From Clostridiales bacterium (GTDB lineage: Bacteria > Bacillota_A > Clostridia > Peptostreptococcales > Anaerovoracaceae): a stretch of DNA of 6,224 nucleotides. Position 1 is the stretch's first letter. Every line of letters starts with the position of its first letter. The stretch is taken from the NCBI GenBank assembly GCA_015058265.1, contig SVCR01000108.1:1-6224 (forward strand), given 5' to 3'. Made by a program: the position numbers and the translations under genes. Below are positions 5,674 to 6,224 of the stretch, one piece after another. Under the pieces are notes generated by a model. The model had not been told where the DNA came from. It saw only the letters and a program-made list of their open reading frames with translations, and did not search any database.

Positions 5674-6224
5674 ATGAAGATCCTTCTCATCTCGGACCAG
5701 CCACAGCGTGAATTATGGGAAAGCTGGCCTCTCGGAGCGAGTATGCTCGAGGGTGTCGATCTGATACTGTCAGCCGGAGATCTGCATCCTGAGTATCTTG
5801 AATTTCTGGTGACAGTGAGCAATGTTCCTTTGCTCTACGTAAGAGGAAATCACGACGACTTATATGAAAACAGACCGCCTCTCGGATGTGTGGACATAGA
5901 CGGAAGTATAGCCGTTCTGTATTCTGATCCGAAGAGCGGACGTTCATATGTGAAGGCCGGAAGAGAGAAGATCCCGGCCAGCTTTGAAACAGATGATCCC
6001 GGAGAGAGACTCATAATAGCCGGGCTGGGAGGATCTATGAGATACCGGCCGGGAGACAATATGTATACCGAGAGAGAGATGAGCAGGAGAGTCCGCCGCT
6101 TGAGAAGGAAGATCCGGATCAGCATGATGGGACATAGCCGGAGCACAAAGCTCATATTGCTGACACATGCGCCTTCTGCAGGGCATGGCGATCTTGAAGA
6201 TCTTCCGCACAGAGGATTCAAGTG
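5674..6224 (+). CDS. Metallophosphoesterase family protein (3' end outside window)
   Basis: An open frame of 183 codons runs from ATG 5674 to the window end with no stop. It belongs to the calcineurin-like metallophosphoesterase fold, which hydrolyses phosphoester bonds at a two-metal centre in the cytoplasm. Visible motifs are MKILLISD (Asp8), LILSAGDLHPEYL with Gly35-Asp36, LLYVRGNHDD with Asn59-His60-Asp61, the GLGGSMRYRPG segment (117-127) and LLTHAP with His165. The final GHxH motif would lie beyond the window. The first motif reads Asp-Gln-Pro rather than the usual Asp-x-His, so one metal ligand is missing or replaced. Residues 138-148 form a very Arg-rich helix. It begins 4 bases after the BMP-domain gene's stop, with a weak GCGGAG site (5656-5661) 12 bases before the ATG, consistent with co-transcription and coupling. 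The substrate cannot be predicted. Confidence 0.87.
   Translation, partial: MKILLISDQPQRELWESWPLGASMLEGVDLILSAGDLHPEYLEFLVTVSNVPLLYVRGNHDDLYENRPPLGCVDIDGSIAVLYSDPKSGRSYVKAGREKIPASFETDDPGERLIIAGLGGSMRYRPGDNMYTEREMSRRVRRLRRKIRISMMGHSRSTKLILLTHAPSAGHGDLEDLPHRGFK

Noticed and set aside
5850..6221. Minus-strand open frames at the window end as possible genes
   Set aside because: The + strand frame from 5674 has the phosphoesterase motifs GD, GNHD and THAP and runs uninterrupted, so the opposite frames are incidental.

Overview
The window looks like chromosome of an anaerobic Gram-positive of the class Clostridia (Firmicutes/Bacillota). This rests on the rnf gene order G-E-A-B, the multi-cluster clostridial form of RnfB, strong GGAGG-type ribosome binding sites, moderate GC and the kinds of genes downstream. 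A Lachnospiraceae-like or related Eubacteriales host is plausible, but the species cannot be fixed from sequence alone. All real genes lie on the + strand.

Region 1 (1-2587) is the distal part of an rnf operon: the C-terminal part of rnfG, then complete rnfE, rnfA and rnfB. The genes are translationally coupled: stop and start share one base at G/E and E/A, and the rnfB ribosome binding site overlaps the rnfA stop. Together with rnfC and rnfD, expected just upstream, they encode the membrane Rnf complex. This complex moves electrons from reduced ferredoxin to NAD+ and couples this to Na+ or H+ export. RnfB takes electrons from ferredoxin through its iron-sulfur clusters. RnfA and RnfE carry the paired intramembrane cysteines. 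RnfG carries a covalent flavin.

Region 2 (2588-2790) is a 203-base intergenic stretch. It holds two consecutive hairpins, the second with a T-rich tail that looks like the intrinsic terminator of rnf. A perfect -10 box then starts a new transcription unit, followed by a leader and a good ribosome binding site.

Region 3 (2791-6224) is a tight three-gene unit: a secreted, very basic protein with a tyrosine-phosphatase P-loop; a 656-residue protein with no signal peptide that joins a ParB-like N-terminal region to a BMP/PnrA-type ligand-binding domain; and the first 183 codons of a metallophosphoesterase cut by the window end. The first two genes overlap by one base and the third follows after 4 bases. 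I infer a co-transcribed module of unknown role in which a cytoplasmic relative of nucleoside-binding lipoproteins may act as a sensor or regulator. This is the part of the window most worth following up.
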